From contig QUBU01000011.1 of the NCBI GenBank assembly GCA_014337915.1, positions 31,807 to 95,806 on the forward strand: DNA of 64,000 nt, in the 5' to 3' direction. This document shows positions 18,630 to 27,274 of this stretch, piece after piece. Position numbers and translations under genes: made by a program. This stretch comes from Gammaproteobacteria bacterium. Lineage in GTDB: Bacteria; Pseudomonadota; Gammaproteobacteria; Steroidobacterales; GCA-2729495. Numbering within the stretch: position 1 is the first letter of the stretch; each line of letters begins with the position of its first letter. The notes beneath the pieces are model-generated. The model saw nothing but the letters and a program-made list of their open reading frames with translations, did no database searches and was not told the origin of the DNA.

Positions 18630-19781
18630 TCAGGCCTTGCGGGCCGCAGCGGCCGCGGCGGCCTTCCCCGGCAGCAGCGGCACCGCGGGCAATACCCAGC
18701 TCTTGTGCTGGCGCCGCGCCGGACTCGGGATCGCATAGGCGACGCGGTCGTATTCGCTGCGGAACTTCTGCACGTCGATGCGCCAGCCGCGCTCCTCCCA
18801 CTCCCGGCAGTACTCGCGATAGCGGGCGATGGCCTTGTCGGCCGGTACCAGGAACTCATGCGCATTGTTGCGTGGCGTGATGCGCGGGCGCTGCGGCTCG
18901 AGCACGTACTGGTCCTGGCCGGCGATGAAGGCGCTGCGATCGGCGAAGGTCGTGTCGTAGCGCGCATCGAGCAGGTTGTTGCGCGTGGCAACCAGGTACC
19001 AGCGGTCGAGCGTCTCGTGGATCGGCGTGTGCAGCAGGTAATTGTGCAGCTTCATGGAGTCCGAGGCGTCGATCTGCACCCAGGTGCAGTGCGGGCCGAC
19101 GTGGCCGACGCCGCCGTCGATCCAGGCTTCCTTGTCGCGGCCCGAGGCCTTGCTCATGTCGCTCTGCGCCAGCCGCGGGGCGAACATCCGGTTGTGGTAG
19201 CCCACGCCCCAAGGGCCATCCTCGAGCGTGAAGTCCCTGACCTCGTAGTCCTCGCGCACGCCGAGGAAGCCATGGGTCGGGTGGGTGAACTCGTTGTGCG
19301 CGGGGTCGATGGTGTTCTCGATCGAGCGCTTGTAGTCGATCTTCCAGTCGGCCTGCAGGATGATGCTGCGCCAGCCCGGATCATCGTATTCGGGGATGCT
19401 GATGATCGGCGGGCGCTCCTCCTCCGGCAGGTCGCCGAGGAACACCCAGACCAGCCCGTACTTCTCTTCCACGGGATAGGCATCGATGCGGGTGCGCTCC
19501 GGGATCTTCGCATTGGCACCGAGCGAGGGCAGGCGTACGCAGGTGCCCTCGCCGTTGAAGGTCCAGCCGTGGTAGGGACACTCGACGCAGTCGCCGCGGA
19601 TGCGGCCGTCGGCCATGGCTCCGCCGCGATGGGTGCAGGTATCACTGATGCAGCGGACCTTGCCCTTGCTGTCGCGCCAGAGCGCGAATGTGTGGCCGAG
19701 CATCATGACCTTGAGCGGGCGGTCGGTGCCGAACTTGACCTCGCCGGACTGCGCGGCGATGTACCAGAAATTGATGAACAC
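18630..19781 (-). CDS. Rieske non-haem iron ring-hydroxylating oxygenase, catalytic subunit
   Basis: The N-terminal Rieske domain holds the 2Fe-2S ligands in CTHRGG and CPYHGW. The mononuclear iron site is in ENTIDPAHNEFTHPTHG (Asp/His/His pattern). No beta-subunit or ferredoxin gene is adjacent, as in the single-subunit phthalate/vanillate-type (group I) oxygenases. The GTG at 19781 has AAAGGAG seven bases upstream and gives MFINFWYIAAQSG, the expected N-terminus; an in-frame TTG 48 bases upstream is less likely. Length is 383 residues. It converges with the UbiD-like gene, 13 bases apart. Confidence 0.9.
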   Translation of the reverse strand: MFINFWYIAAQSGEVKFGTDRPLKVMMLGHTFALWRDSKGKVRCISDTCTHRGGAMADGRIRGDCVECPYHGWTFNGEGTCVRLPSLGANAKIPERTRIDAYPVEEKYGLVWVFLGDLPEEERPPIISIPEYDDPGWRSIILQADWKIDYKRSIENTIDPAHNEFTHPTHGFLGVREDYEVRDFTLEDGPWGVGYHNRMFAPRLAQSDMSKASGRDKEAWIDGGVGHVGPHCTWVQIDASDSMKLHNYLLHTPIHETLDRWYLVATRNNLLDARYDTTFADRSAFIAGQDQYVLEPQRPRITPRNNAHEFLVPADKAIARYREYCREWEERGWRIDVQKFRSEYDRVAYAIPSPARRQHKSWVLPAVPLLPGKAAAAAAARKA

Positions 19782-19847
19782 GGTTGGCTCCTTTGCGTTC
19801 TGCGCTGCTGTCGCCAGGGATTCTGGCAAGCGCTGCCGGGGCCATCT

Positions 19848-19859
19848 TGACGTACGTCA
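19848..19859. promoter_or_regulatory. Perfect 12-bp palindrome upstream of the Rieske gene
   Basis: TGACGTACGTCA is fully self-complementary. It lies 67-78 bases upstream of the Rieske oxygenase start and its last three bases are the stop codon of the preceding gene. Position and symmetry suit a dimeric repressor or activator; no known regulator could be assigned. Confidence 0.35.
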
Positions 19860-21215
19860 GAAAACGCGCGGATCGCCCGGCGCCGCAGGCCCGAGCCTGC
19901 CGGCACGCAGCAGCGCGAGGTTCACCGCCGCCCTGGAGTTGCCGGGATCCACGGCGAGCGCCTCGAGCAGGGCCTGCGCGGCCGCCTCGCGATGCCCGGC
20001 AATGGCCAGCGCATGGCCGAGGTTGTTCCAGGCACGGCTGTTGCCCGGCGTCTTCGCCACCACGTCCGTCCAGAAGATCGTTTCGCTTGCGTAGATGCGA
20101 TTGCGCGCCACGGTCGCGAGCAGCAGGCCTGCGGCCACGATGGTCGTCGCCAGCAGGGCAGCGGCACGACGCCGGGACCAGAGCCATGCCGCGGCCACGC
20201 CGGCCAGCCAGGCCGGCCCGGCCAGCGCCAGGTAGAGCTGCCGGTCATTGGCCACATCGAGCCGCGGCAGCAGGGAGTTGGTCGGCGCCAGCCAGAGGAA
20301 GAACCACAGCAGTGCGAATGCCAGCACGGGCCGGCGGCGCAGCGCGAACACGCCGCAGAGCAGGACCACGGCCAGCACCAGGCCCTCGATGACCAGACGC
20401 GGCGTCGCTCCCGCGAGTACCGGCAGCATGGGGTCGGCGTTCAACCGGTCGATTCGCAGCAGCTGGCCCGCGAGGTAAGCGACCGCGTTCACCTGGCTCG
20501 CCAGCTGCGCGGCCAGCGATCGCGCCTCGAGGCTGGTTGCGAAGAAGTTCCGGTACTCCGGCAGCATCCAGGCAGCGGCCGCTGCCAGCAGCAGGACGCC
20601 CCAGTGCACGACCGTTGCGCGCAGTCCGGAAGCGAGGCCGCCGCTTTCGGCCGTCGCCCGCCACAGCAGCAGTGCGAGCGGCAGCACGACGGCGGTCTCG
20701 CGCGTGGCGAGCGCAGCGGCGAACAGCAGCGGCGAGAGCCCCCAGGCCAGCCAGGCGCGCTGCAGCCGCAGGCCGTCCACCCAGGCCAGCAGGCTCGAGA
20801 GCCCGAACAGTGCCGCCAGCGAGGTCGAGCGTCCCGACAGGTAGGTGACGGCCTCGGTCTGCACCGGATGCAGGACGAACAGCAGCGCAGCCACCGTGGC
20901 CGCCACCGCACTGCTCCCGGGCAGGGACCCGCGCCAGCGGCGCAGCAGCGCCAGCAGCAGCAGACCGTTGGCGAGGTGGATGGCGAGGTTCACGGCATGG
21001 AAACCCGCCAGCCCGAGGCCGCTGGCATGGTTCAGTGCATAGCTCAGCTTCAGCAGCGGCCGGATGCCCGGCATCGACGCGCGCCAGGCCGCGAGCGACT
21101 GCACGCGCGGGTCCTGCACGATGACGTTCCAGTCATCGAACTGGAAACCGCCGCGGAAGGCATTCGCGTAGGCCAGCAGGCCCGCCGCCAGCAGCAGCGC
21201 CGCGGGCATGACCAT
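19857..21215 (-). CDS. Polytopic membrane protein with C-terminal TPR (TMTC / glycosyltransferase-like)
   Basis: About 450 residues with some eight to ten hydrophobic segments, then a short TPR-like tail (NSRAWNNLGHALAIAGHREA and AQALLEALAVDPGN). The N-terminal part with FQFDDWNVIVQDP and HAVNLAIHLANGLLLL resembles the TMTC and protein O-mannosyltransferase group, where the Asp pair after the first helix is the catalytic acid region. Function is therefore possibly lipid-linked sugar transfer, but no substrate is known. The start is taken at the ATG at 21215 after TGAGG; an ATG at 21251 overlaps the upstream gene. Runs with the carboxypeptidase gene upstream. Confidence 0.7.
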   Translation of the reverse strand: MVMPAALLLAAGLLAYANAFRGGFQFDDWNVIVQDPRVQSLAAWRASMPGIRPLLKLSYALNHASGLGLAGFHAVNLAIHLANGLLLLALLRRWRGSLPGSSAVAATVAALLFVLHPVQTEAVTYLSGRSTSLAALFGLSSLLAWVDGLRLQRAWLAWGLSPLLFAAALATRETAVVLPLALLLWRATAESGGLASGLRATVVHWGVLLLAAAAAWMLPEYRNFFATSLEARSLAAQLASQVNAVAYLAGQLLRIDRLNADPMLPVLAGATPRLVIEGLVLAVVLLCGVFALRRRPVLAFALLWFFLWLAPTNSLLPRLDVANDRQLYLALAGPAWLAGVAAAWLWSRRRAAALLATTIVAAGLLLATVARNRIYASETIFWTDVVAKTPGNSRAWNNLGHALAIAGHREAAAQALLEALAVDPGNSRAAVNLALLRAGRLGPAAPGDPRVF

Positions 21216-21228
21216 GACCGGGCGCGCC

Positions 21229-22062
21229 TCAGGGCGTTGCGGCTGCCACATGGAAGGCTTCCTCGATCAGCGCCGCCGCGGTCCACCAGCGGTCCGGCGC
21301 ATCGAGCAGCACCACGTCCACCCGCCTGCCCTGGCGTTCGGCGCGCGCCACCAGGCACCTGCCCGAGAGCCGCGTGTAGCCGGTCTTCACGCCGATCACG
21401 CCGTCCGCACGGCCGAGGAGCATGTTCGTCGTCCGCAGCCCGATGCGCCGGCCGCCCAGCGTGGTGATCTCGCCGGCAATCACGCGCGCGCGCCACTGGT
21501 AGGCCGGCATGGCCATGGCGAGGTCCGCCATGCGCAGCAGATCACGGGCCGTCGTGACGTGGCCGGGTCCCGGCAGCCCGCAGGGATTGGCATAGTGAGT
21601 TCCCTCCAGGCCCAGTTCCGCCGCACGGCTGTTGAGCCGGGCGACGAAGGCCTCGACGCTGCCTGCCGCGGCCTCGGCCAGCGCCAGGCAGGCGTCGTTG
21701 GCCGAGGCGACGATCATCGCCGTCAGGGCATCGCCGGCGCGCAGCTGCTCGCCGGCCTCCAGGCGCAGGCGCGTGCCCTGCAGGGACGCGGCCCGGGTGC
21801 TGACCGTGATAATGCGCTGCGGATCCCAGTCCTGCTCCAGCAGGACGATGGCGCTCAGGATCTTGGTCAGCGAGGCCGGCGGCCGCGGGCTGTCGGGGTT
21901 GCGAGCCCAGCGGATGTCGCCATCGATGGCGACGACGTAGGACGGCGCCGCGGCCGGGAACGGGTCCGGCAGCGGCGCGGCCTGCGGCGGCAGCGCCGCC
22001 GTCGCCATCGCCGTCGCCATCAAGGAGGCCAGCAACGCCAGCAGGGCAATGGCCGGCGGCAC
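21229..22062 (-). CDS. D-alanyl-D-alanine carboxypeptidase, S11 family (PBP5/6-like)
   Basis: Periplasmic peptidase trimming pentapeptide side chains of peptidoglycan. Active-site motifs are ASLTK (SxxK), SAND (SxN) and VKTGYT (KTG). The GTG at 22062 starts a Sec signal peptide (MPPAIALLALLASLMATA). It begins 14 bases after the upstream stop and ends 13 bases before the next start, so it is in an operon. At about 277 residues it lacks the C-terminal beta domain and amphipathic anchor of PBP5, so it is probably a soluble minimal form. Start codon is the least certain point. Confidence 0.88.
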   Translation of the reverse strand: MPPAIALLALLASLMATAMATAALPPQAAPLPDPFPAAAPSYVVAIDGDIRWARNPDSPRPPASLTKILSAIVLLEQDWDPQRIITVSTRAASLQGTRLRLEAGEQLRAGDALTAMIVASANDACLALAEAAAGSVEAFVARLNSRAAELGLEGTHYANPCGLPGPGHVTTARDLLRMADLAMAMPAYQWRARVIAGEITTLGGRRIGLRTTNMLLGRADGVIGVKTGYTRLSGRCLVARAERQGRRVDVVLLDAPDRWWTAAALIEEAFHVAAATP

Positions 22063-22076
22063 CGCGCTGGTGCCGT

Positions 22077-23084
22077 TCAGAATGGCAGCAGCTTGCGCAG
22101 TGCCTTCTTGCCTTCCTCGACGGCGTTGCCGGCGGGCGTCTGCTCCTGCGGTGCGGGCTGGCCCGAGGCATCCGGCTGGCCGCCCGTGGCACCGGCCCCG
22201 CCCTGCATCAGGTTGTGCCGGGCGTAGTCGCTGCAGAACTCGCGGTACTTCTGCTCCGGTTGCGAGGTGAAGCTGCGCCCGGCGCATTGCGCCTGCGCGA
22301 TCGGCGCCGCCTCGTCGGGACAATGGCGCGCGAGGAAAGGCAGCGACGCGTCCTTGCCGACGCCAGCCTTGCAGAGCTGCTTGCGGGTCGCGGCGATGTC
22401 GACGCCGCAGGTCTTGCCCGCCGACTCCAGCTCCGGGTTGCTGGTGCCAGGCGCCTGGCCGCGCGCCGCCAGCAGGTCGTAGCCCTGCTCGGTGCCAACG
22501 CGCTTGCAGAACTCCGCCTTGGTCTTTGCATCGCAGGCGGTCGGGTAGCGGCCATCGAACATCATCACCTGCATGCTCCTGGCCGCCTCGCGGCACTGCT
22601 GTGCCAGCGTCGCAGCGGTCTGTTTCTCGACAGCCGCGATCTGCTTCTTGATGGCGCCGGCATCGCACTGGGCGCCCAGGCGCTTGCCCGACAGCCGCGT
22701 GATCACGGTCTGGCCTTCCATGTTCATCGTCATCTTGCCCTGGTAGCTGTCGCGGCCCTGGTAGCTGAGCTCGCCGCTGCCGGTCATGGCGTCCTTGCCA
22801 GTGCAGCGCATCTTCCAGCTCATGCTGCTGCCGCTGCGCTGGACGTCATACATCTCGCAGGATTTGTCATCGGGCTGCGGCACCGCCGGCTGGTCGCCGG
22901 CCAGCGGCTGGCAGACCTGCTGGGTGTGCGGTGCCATGGACATGCCAGCCATTTCCATCGAGCTGGTGATCTCCCAGGTCTCGCCCGGTTCGGTCGCCGG
23001 GGCTGTGGTCTCCGCGGTCAGTCCCGGCCGCATGGCGAACAGGCCAGCGACGACAAGCATCAATGTAGCGCTACCGGAATTCAT
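22077..23084 (-). CDS. DUF3617 family secreted protein, cysteine-rich
   Basis: An exported protein starting MNSGSATLMLVVAGLFAM (signal peptide) after GGGGAG. The N-terminal half is the DUF3617 type: GETWEITSSMEMAGMSM, a cysteine pair around QQVCQP and SCEMYDV, and SGELSYQGRDSYQGKMTM. The C-terminal half has several further cysteines spaced like repeats (CREAARS, CDAKTKAEFC, CGVDIAATRKQLC) and ends in a Gln/Gly/Pro-rich tail. Function of the family is unknown. First of three closely spaced genes with the carboxypeptidase and the TPR membrane protein. Confidence 0.8.
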   Translation of the reverse strand: MNSGSATLMLVVAGLFAMRPGLTAETTAPATEPGETWEITSSMEMAGMSMAPHTQQVCQPLAGDQPAVPQPDDKSCEMYDVQRSGSSMSWKMRCTGKDAMTGSGELSYQGRDSYQGKMTMNMEGQTVITRLSGKRLGAQCDAGAIKKQIAAVEKQTAATLAQQCREAARSMQVMMFDGRYPTACDAKTKAEFCKRVGTEQGYDLLAARGQAPGTSNPELESAGKTCGVDIAATRKQLCKAGVGKDASLPFLARHCPDEAAPIAQAQCAGRSFTSQPEQKYREFCSDYARHNLMQGGAGATGGQPDASGQPAPQEQTPAGNAVEEGKKALRKLLPF

Positions 23085-23128
23085 GGCTTTTCTCCCCTGG
23101 CTGCGCTCGTGCAGGCGCAGCAACGGCA

Positions 23129-24430
23129 CTATAGCCGAGCGCTGCCAACCCGGTCAGCAGCCCGGTCCGGCTCCAGGCCCTGGCGCAGCCGCTCCGCGTC
23201 GAGTTCGCCGCAGCAGCGGGCCACCACCAGGGTGGCGACGCCATTGCCCACGAGGTTGGTCAGCGCCCGGGCCTCGGACATGAAGCGGTCGATGCCGAGG
23301 ATCAGCGCCACCCCGGCCACCGGCAGCCCGCCGACAGCGGACAGGGTGGCGGCCAGCACGATGAAGCCGCTGCCGGTGACGCCGGCGGCTCCCTTGGACG
23401 TCACCAGCAGCACGGCGAGCAGCGTCAACTGCTGGCCGATGCCGAGCGGGGTATCCGTGGCCTGGGCGATGAACACCGCCGCCATCGTCAGGTAGATCGC
23501 GGTGCCATCGAGGTTGAAGGAGTAGCCGGTGGGGATCACCAGCCCGACCACGGACTTGCTGGCGCCCAGCGACTCCAGCCGCTGCATCATCCGCGGCAGC
23601 ACCGCCTCCGAGGAGGAGGTACCCAGCACCACGAGCAGCTCCTCGCGGATCGTCCTGACGAAGCGCCAGATGCGGAAGCCGTTGCAGCGCGCGACCACGC
23701 CCAGCACGCCGAACACGAAGATCAGGCAGGTCAGGTAGAAGGTGCCCATGAGGTGCGCCAGCGACCAGAGGCTGCCGGCGCCGTAGCGGCCGATGGTAAA
23801 GGCCATGGCGCCGAAGGCGCCGAGGGGGGCCAGCCGCATGATGAGCCCGACGATGGCGAACAGGATCCCGGACAGGCGCTCGACGAAACGGAACACGGCG
23901 GAATCGCGTCCGCCCAGCTGGTGCAGGGCGAAGCCGAACAGCAGGGACACCAGCAGCACCTGCAGGATGTTGCCCGAGGTGAAGGCGCCGAGCAGCGTCG
24001 CCGGGATGATGTCGAGCAGGAAATCCACCGGCCCGCTCATGCGCTCCGGCCCGGCATAGGCGGCGATGGCCGCCGGGTCCAGCGTCGCCGGGTCGATGTG
24101 CAGACCGGCACCGGGCTTTATCAGGTTGACCACCAACAGCCCGACCACCAGCGCCAGCGTGCTCATGACCTCGAAATAGAGCAGCGCATAGAACCCGGTG
24201 CGCCCCAGTTTCTTCATGTCCTCCATGCCGGCGATGCCGGTGACCACGGTACAGAAAATCACCGGAGCGATGATCATCTTGATGAGCTTGATGAAGGCGT
24301 CGCCGAGCGGCTTCATGGCCACCGCGCTGGCGGGTGCCAGTACCCCGAGCAGCACCCCCAGGACCACGGCGACGATGACCTGGAAGTACAGCGAGGCGTA
24401 CAGCGGGCGACGGACAGTCGGTTCCATCAT
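23129..24430 (-). CDS. dctA: C4-dicarboxylate:cation symporter (DctA-type, DAACS family)
   Basis: Inner-membrane uptake of succinate, fumarate and malate with Na+ or H+. [21 protein letters not shown] is the DctA-type helix 2 region. The re-entrant serine-rich loop is [13 protein letters not shown], and the substrate-binding segments are [18 protein letters not shown] and [17 protein letters not shown]. Length is 433 residues, typical. The symbol is given on best resemblance; GltP-like glutamate transport is the alternative in this family. Two ATGs (24430 and 24427) are possible starts. Confidence 0.85.
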   Translation of the reverse strand: MMEPTVRRPLYASLYFQVIVAVVLGVLLGVLAPASAVAMKPLGDAFIKLIKMIIAPVIFCTVVTGIAGMEDMKKLGRTGFYALLYFEVMSTLALVVGLLVVNLIKPGAGLHIDPATLDPAAIAAYAGPERMSGPVDFLLDIIPATLLGAFTSGNILQVLLVSLLFGFALHQLGGRDSAVFRFVERLSGILFAIVGLIMRLAPLGAFGAMAFTIGRYGAGSLWSLAHLMGTFYLTCLIFVFGVLGVVARCNGFRIWRFVRTIREELLVVLGTSSSEAVLPRMMQRLESLGASKSVVGLVIPTGYSFNLDGTAIYLTMAAVFIAQATDTPLGIGQQLTLLAVLLVTSKGAAGVTGSGFIVLAATLSAVGGLPVAGVALILGIDRFMSEARALTNLVGNGVATLVVARCCGELDAERLRQGLEPDRAADRVGSARL

Positions 24431-24495
24431 GCGGTCACCGAGTCTACCGGCTTTGCGCTTAAGATGAGGCCAGCAGCCTGCACAGGGGAAGTCCC

Positions 24496-24891
24496 ATGGC
24501 CCTGGTCCACGCCGTCATCGCGCTGGCACTCATCGAGTTCTTCGTCTTCGGCGCCCTGGTGGGTCGCGCCCGTGCCCTCTACAAGGTCGAGGCGCCGGCG
24601 GTCAGCGGCCATCCGCTGTTCGAGCGCTACTACCGGGTGCACTACAACACCATGGAACAGCTGCTGTGCTTCGTGCCCGGCATGCTGCTGTTCGCCACCT
24701 ACCTGAGCGCAAGCTGGGCGGCGGCCCTCGGCCTGCTGTTCATCGTCGGCAGGATCGTCTACCTGCGTGGCTATGTCGCCGACCCGAAAAAACGTGGCGC
24801 CGGCTTCGGCCTCTCGGCGCTGCCGGTGATGATCCTGCTGCTGGGCGGGCTGGGCGGCGCGCTGGCATCGTGGCTGCGCCAGGGCGGCTAG
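24496..24891 (+). CDS. MAPEG family membrane protein
   Basis: A 131-residue protein with four hydrophobic segments, matching the eicosanoid/glutathione-metabolism MAPEG fold. The segment [25 protein letters not shown] contains the family-typical R-x-H-x-N-x-x-E pattern between helices 1 and 2, and [13 protein letters not shown] is the second conserved loop. AGGGGAAG precedes the ATG. Bacterial members have been linked to glutathione conjugation, but no function can be assigned here. It is transcribed away from dctA and converges with the FAH gene, six bases apart. Confidence 0.88.
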   Translation: MALVHAVIALALIEFFVFGALVGRARALYKVEAPAVSGHPLFERYYRVHYNTMEQLLCFVPGMLLFATYLSASWAAALGLLFIVGRIVYLRGYVADPKKRGAGFGLSALPVMILLLGGLGGALASWLRQGG

Positions 24892-24897
24892 TCCGGT

Positions 24898-25749
24898 TCA
24901 GTCCCCATCGACCACCGGGTTGCGCAGCAGCCCGAGGCCGCTGATCTCCACCTCCAGGACATCCCCCGCCTGCAGCCAGACGGGCGGCTGGCGCGCGAAG
25001 CCGACGCCGCTCGGCGTGCCGGTGGCGATGACATCGCCCGGTTCCAGCCGGGTGAACGTCGAGGCATAGGCCACCAGGTCCGCGACGCCGAAGCGCATGT
25101 CGCCGGTGGGCGCACCCTGCATGACCTGGCCGTTCAGGCGCGTCTCCAGCCGCAGGGCCGCCGGGTCGGGAATCTCGTCGGCGGTCACCAGGTACGGGCC
25201 GAAGGCACCGCTGGCCGGGAAATTCTTGCCGGCGGTGAACTGCGAGGTCTGGCGCTGGAAATCCCGGACCGAGCCATCCATCAGGCAGGCATAGCCGGCG
25301 ACATGGCCGAGGGCCTGTTCGCGCGTAACATGGCGGGCGCTACGGCCGATGACCAGCGCGAGCTCGCCCTCGAAGTCGTACTGCGTCGAGGCGCGGCTGC
25401 GCACCAGGGGCTGCCCGTGGCCCACCAGCGAGTCGGGAAAGCGCACGAAGATCACCGGCTGCGCGGGCGGCTCGCGTCCCATCTCGCGGATATGCGCCAG
25501 GTAATTCACGCCCACGCAGAGGATCTTGCCGGGGTTGGGGATCACGGGGTCGAAGACCACCTGGGCTGGATCCGGCAACCGCGGGTTGGCGAGCGCCGCT
25601 GCGGCCGCGTCCTTCAGCATGCCGGCCGCGATGGCGGATTTCAGGTCGGGATGGCGCGCCGCGAATGTCGCCGGCACCGGCCGCAGGCCATCGACGGTGA
25701 CCAGGCCATAACCGGGCACGCCGCGGATCCGGAAGCTCGCGAACTTCAC
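24898..25749 (-). CDS. Fumarylacetoacetate hydrolase (FAH) family protein
   Basis: A 283-residue member of the FAH superfamily, which hydrolyses or isomerises C-C bonds in aromatic breakdown products. GKILCVGVNYLAHIREMG opens the catalytic domain. The metal ligands lie in YDFEGELALVIG and in DGSVRDFQ; ATGTPSGVG closes the active site. The GTG at 25749 has GGAGG eight bases upstream and gives MKFASFRIRGV, the expected N-terminus. It is divergent from the aldehyde dehydrogenase gene with 55 bases between starts. The exact substrate is unknown. Confidence 0.88.
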   Translation of the reverse strand: MKFASFRIRGVPGYGLVTVDGLRPVPATFAARHPDLKSAIAAGMLKDAAAAALANPRLPDPAQVVFDPVIPNPGKILCVGVNYLAHIREMGREPPAQPVIFVRFPDSLVGHGQPLVRSRASTQYDFEGELALVIGRSARHVTREQALGHVAGYACLMDGSVRDFQRQTSQFTAGKNFPASGAFGPYLVTADEIPDPAALRLETRLNGQVMQGAPTGDMRFGVADLVAYASTFTRLEPGDVIATGTPSGVGFARQPPVWLQAGDVLEVEISGLGLLRNPVVDGD

Positions 25750-25804
25750 GCCATGACCTCCCCTCGGGGCCGCTGTGTTGCGATCGGCTAGTATATGCGG
25801 CTCG

Positions 25805-27274
25805 ATGCGTCTCTCCGACCCGAATCTCCTGCGCCAGCTCGGCCATATCGGCGGGCAATGGCTGGGCGCCGCTTCCGGTGCCAGCAGCCCGGTGCGCAAT
25901 CCAGCGACGGGCGCGGCCATCGGCAGCGTGCCCCGCATGGACGCCAGCGACGCGCGGCGCGCCATCGAGGCAGCCCAGGCGGCGCTCCCGGCCTGGCGGG
26001 CGCTCACGGCCGGTGAGCGAGCGGCCTTCCTGCGACGCCTGCATGCCCTGATGCTCGAGCACCAGGAAGACCTCGCCATCCTGATGACCGCCGAGCAGGG
26101 CAAGCCGCTGGCCGAGTCGCGCGGCGAGATCGGCTATGCGGCCTCCTTCGTCGAGTGGTTCGCCGAGGAAGCCCGCCGCATCCAGGGCGAGATCATCCCT
26201 GGCCCGCAGCACGACCGGCGCATCCTGGTGCTGAAGCAGCCGGTGGGCGTCGTGGCCGCCATCACGCCCTGGAATTTCCCCTCGGCGATGATCACGCGCA
26301 AGATCGCGCCGGCACTGGCGGCCGGCTGCACCGTGGTGGCCAAACCGGCGCTCGAGACACCCTTCTCGGCACTGGCTCTGGCCGAACTCGCCTGCCGTGC
26401 CGGCCTGCCACCCGGCGTGCTCAACATCATCACCGGGCCCGGGCCGGAGATCGGCACCGAACTCACCGCCAATCCGCTGGTGCGCAAGCTGAGCTTCACC
26501 GGCTCCACCGCGGTCGGCAAGCTGCTGCTGGCGCAATGCGCCGGCACCGTGAAGAAGGTCTCGATGGAGCTCGGCGGCAACGCGCCCTTCATCGTCTTCG
26601 AGGACGCCGATCTCGACGCCGCGGTGGCCGGTGCCATGGCCAGCAAGTACCGCAACAGCGGCCAGACCTGCGTCTGCGCCAACCGGCTGCTGGTGCAGGA
26701 CAGTGTCCATGACGAATTCGCGCGCCGGCTGGCCGCCGCCGTCGCCGGGTTGCGGGTCGGTGACGGCCTGCAGGGCGAGACCGACCAGGGCCCGCTGATC
26801 AGCATGCAGGCCGTGGCCAAGGTGGAGGCCCACATCGCCGATGCCCTGGCGCAGGGCGCGCGCATCCTCGTCGGTGGCCGGCGCCACGCGCTGGGCGGCA
26901 GCTTCTTCGAGCCGACCGTCCTCACCGGCGCCACCCCGGCAATGCGGCTGGCGCGCGAGGAAACCTTCGGCCCGGTGGCCCCGCTGTTCCGCTTCGGTAC
27001 CGAGGCCGAAGCCATCCGCCTGGCCAACGACACCGAGTCCGGCCTGGCGGCCTATCTCTACACCCGTGACCTCGGCCGCAGCTTCCGCGTCGCCGAGGCC
27101 CTTGAATACGGCATCGTCGGCCTCAACACGGGGCTGATCTCCACCGCGGTGGCTCCGTTCGGCGGCGTCAAGGAGTCCGGCATCGGCCGCGAAGGCTCCC
27201 GCTACGGCATCGAGGAGTACCTGGAGATCAAGTACCTCGCCATTGCCGGCGTGGAGGCCGGCGCCAACGCATGA
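25805..27274 (+). CDS. gabD: NAD(P)-dependent succinate-semialdehyde dehydrogenase-like aldehyde dehydrogenase
   Basis: Oxidises an aldehyde to the acid; best resemblance is to succinate-semialdehyde dehydrogenase, feeding the TCA cycle. Features: ITPWNFPSAMITRKIAPALA, the glutamate in VSMELGGNAPF, and the catalytic cysteine in NSGQTCVCANR, where CVC is the form seen in GabD enzymes. SGIGREGSRYGIEEYLE closes the protein. Length is 489 residues from the ATG at 25805 (MRLSDPNLLRQ). The stop overlaps the start of the next MATE gene by four bases. Symbol is on resemblance; other semialdehydes are possible. Confidence 0.85.
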   Translation: MRLSDPNLLRQLGHIGGQWLGAASGASSPVRNPATGAAIGSVPRMDASDARRAIEAAQAALPAWRALTAGERAAFLRRLHALMLEHQEDLAILMTAEQGKPLAESRGEIGYAASFVEWFAEEARRIQGEIIPGPQHDRRILVLKQPVGVVAAITPWNFPSAMITRKIAPALAAGCTVVAKPALETPFSALALAELACRAGLPPGVLNIITGPGPEIGTELTANPLVRKLSFTGSTAVGKLLLAQCAGTVKKVSMELGGNAPFIVFEDADLDAAVAGAMASKYRNSGQTCVCANRLLVQDSVHDEFARRLAAAVAGLRVGDGLQGETDQGPLISMQAVAKVEAHIADALAQGARILVGGRRHALGGSFFEPTVLTGATPAMRLAREETFGPVAPLFRFGTEAEAIRLANDTESGLAAYLYTRDLGRSFRVAEALEYGIVGLNTGLISTAVAPFGGVKESGIGREGSRYGIEEYLEIKYLAIAGVEAGANA

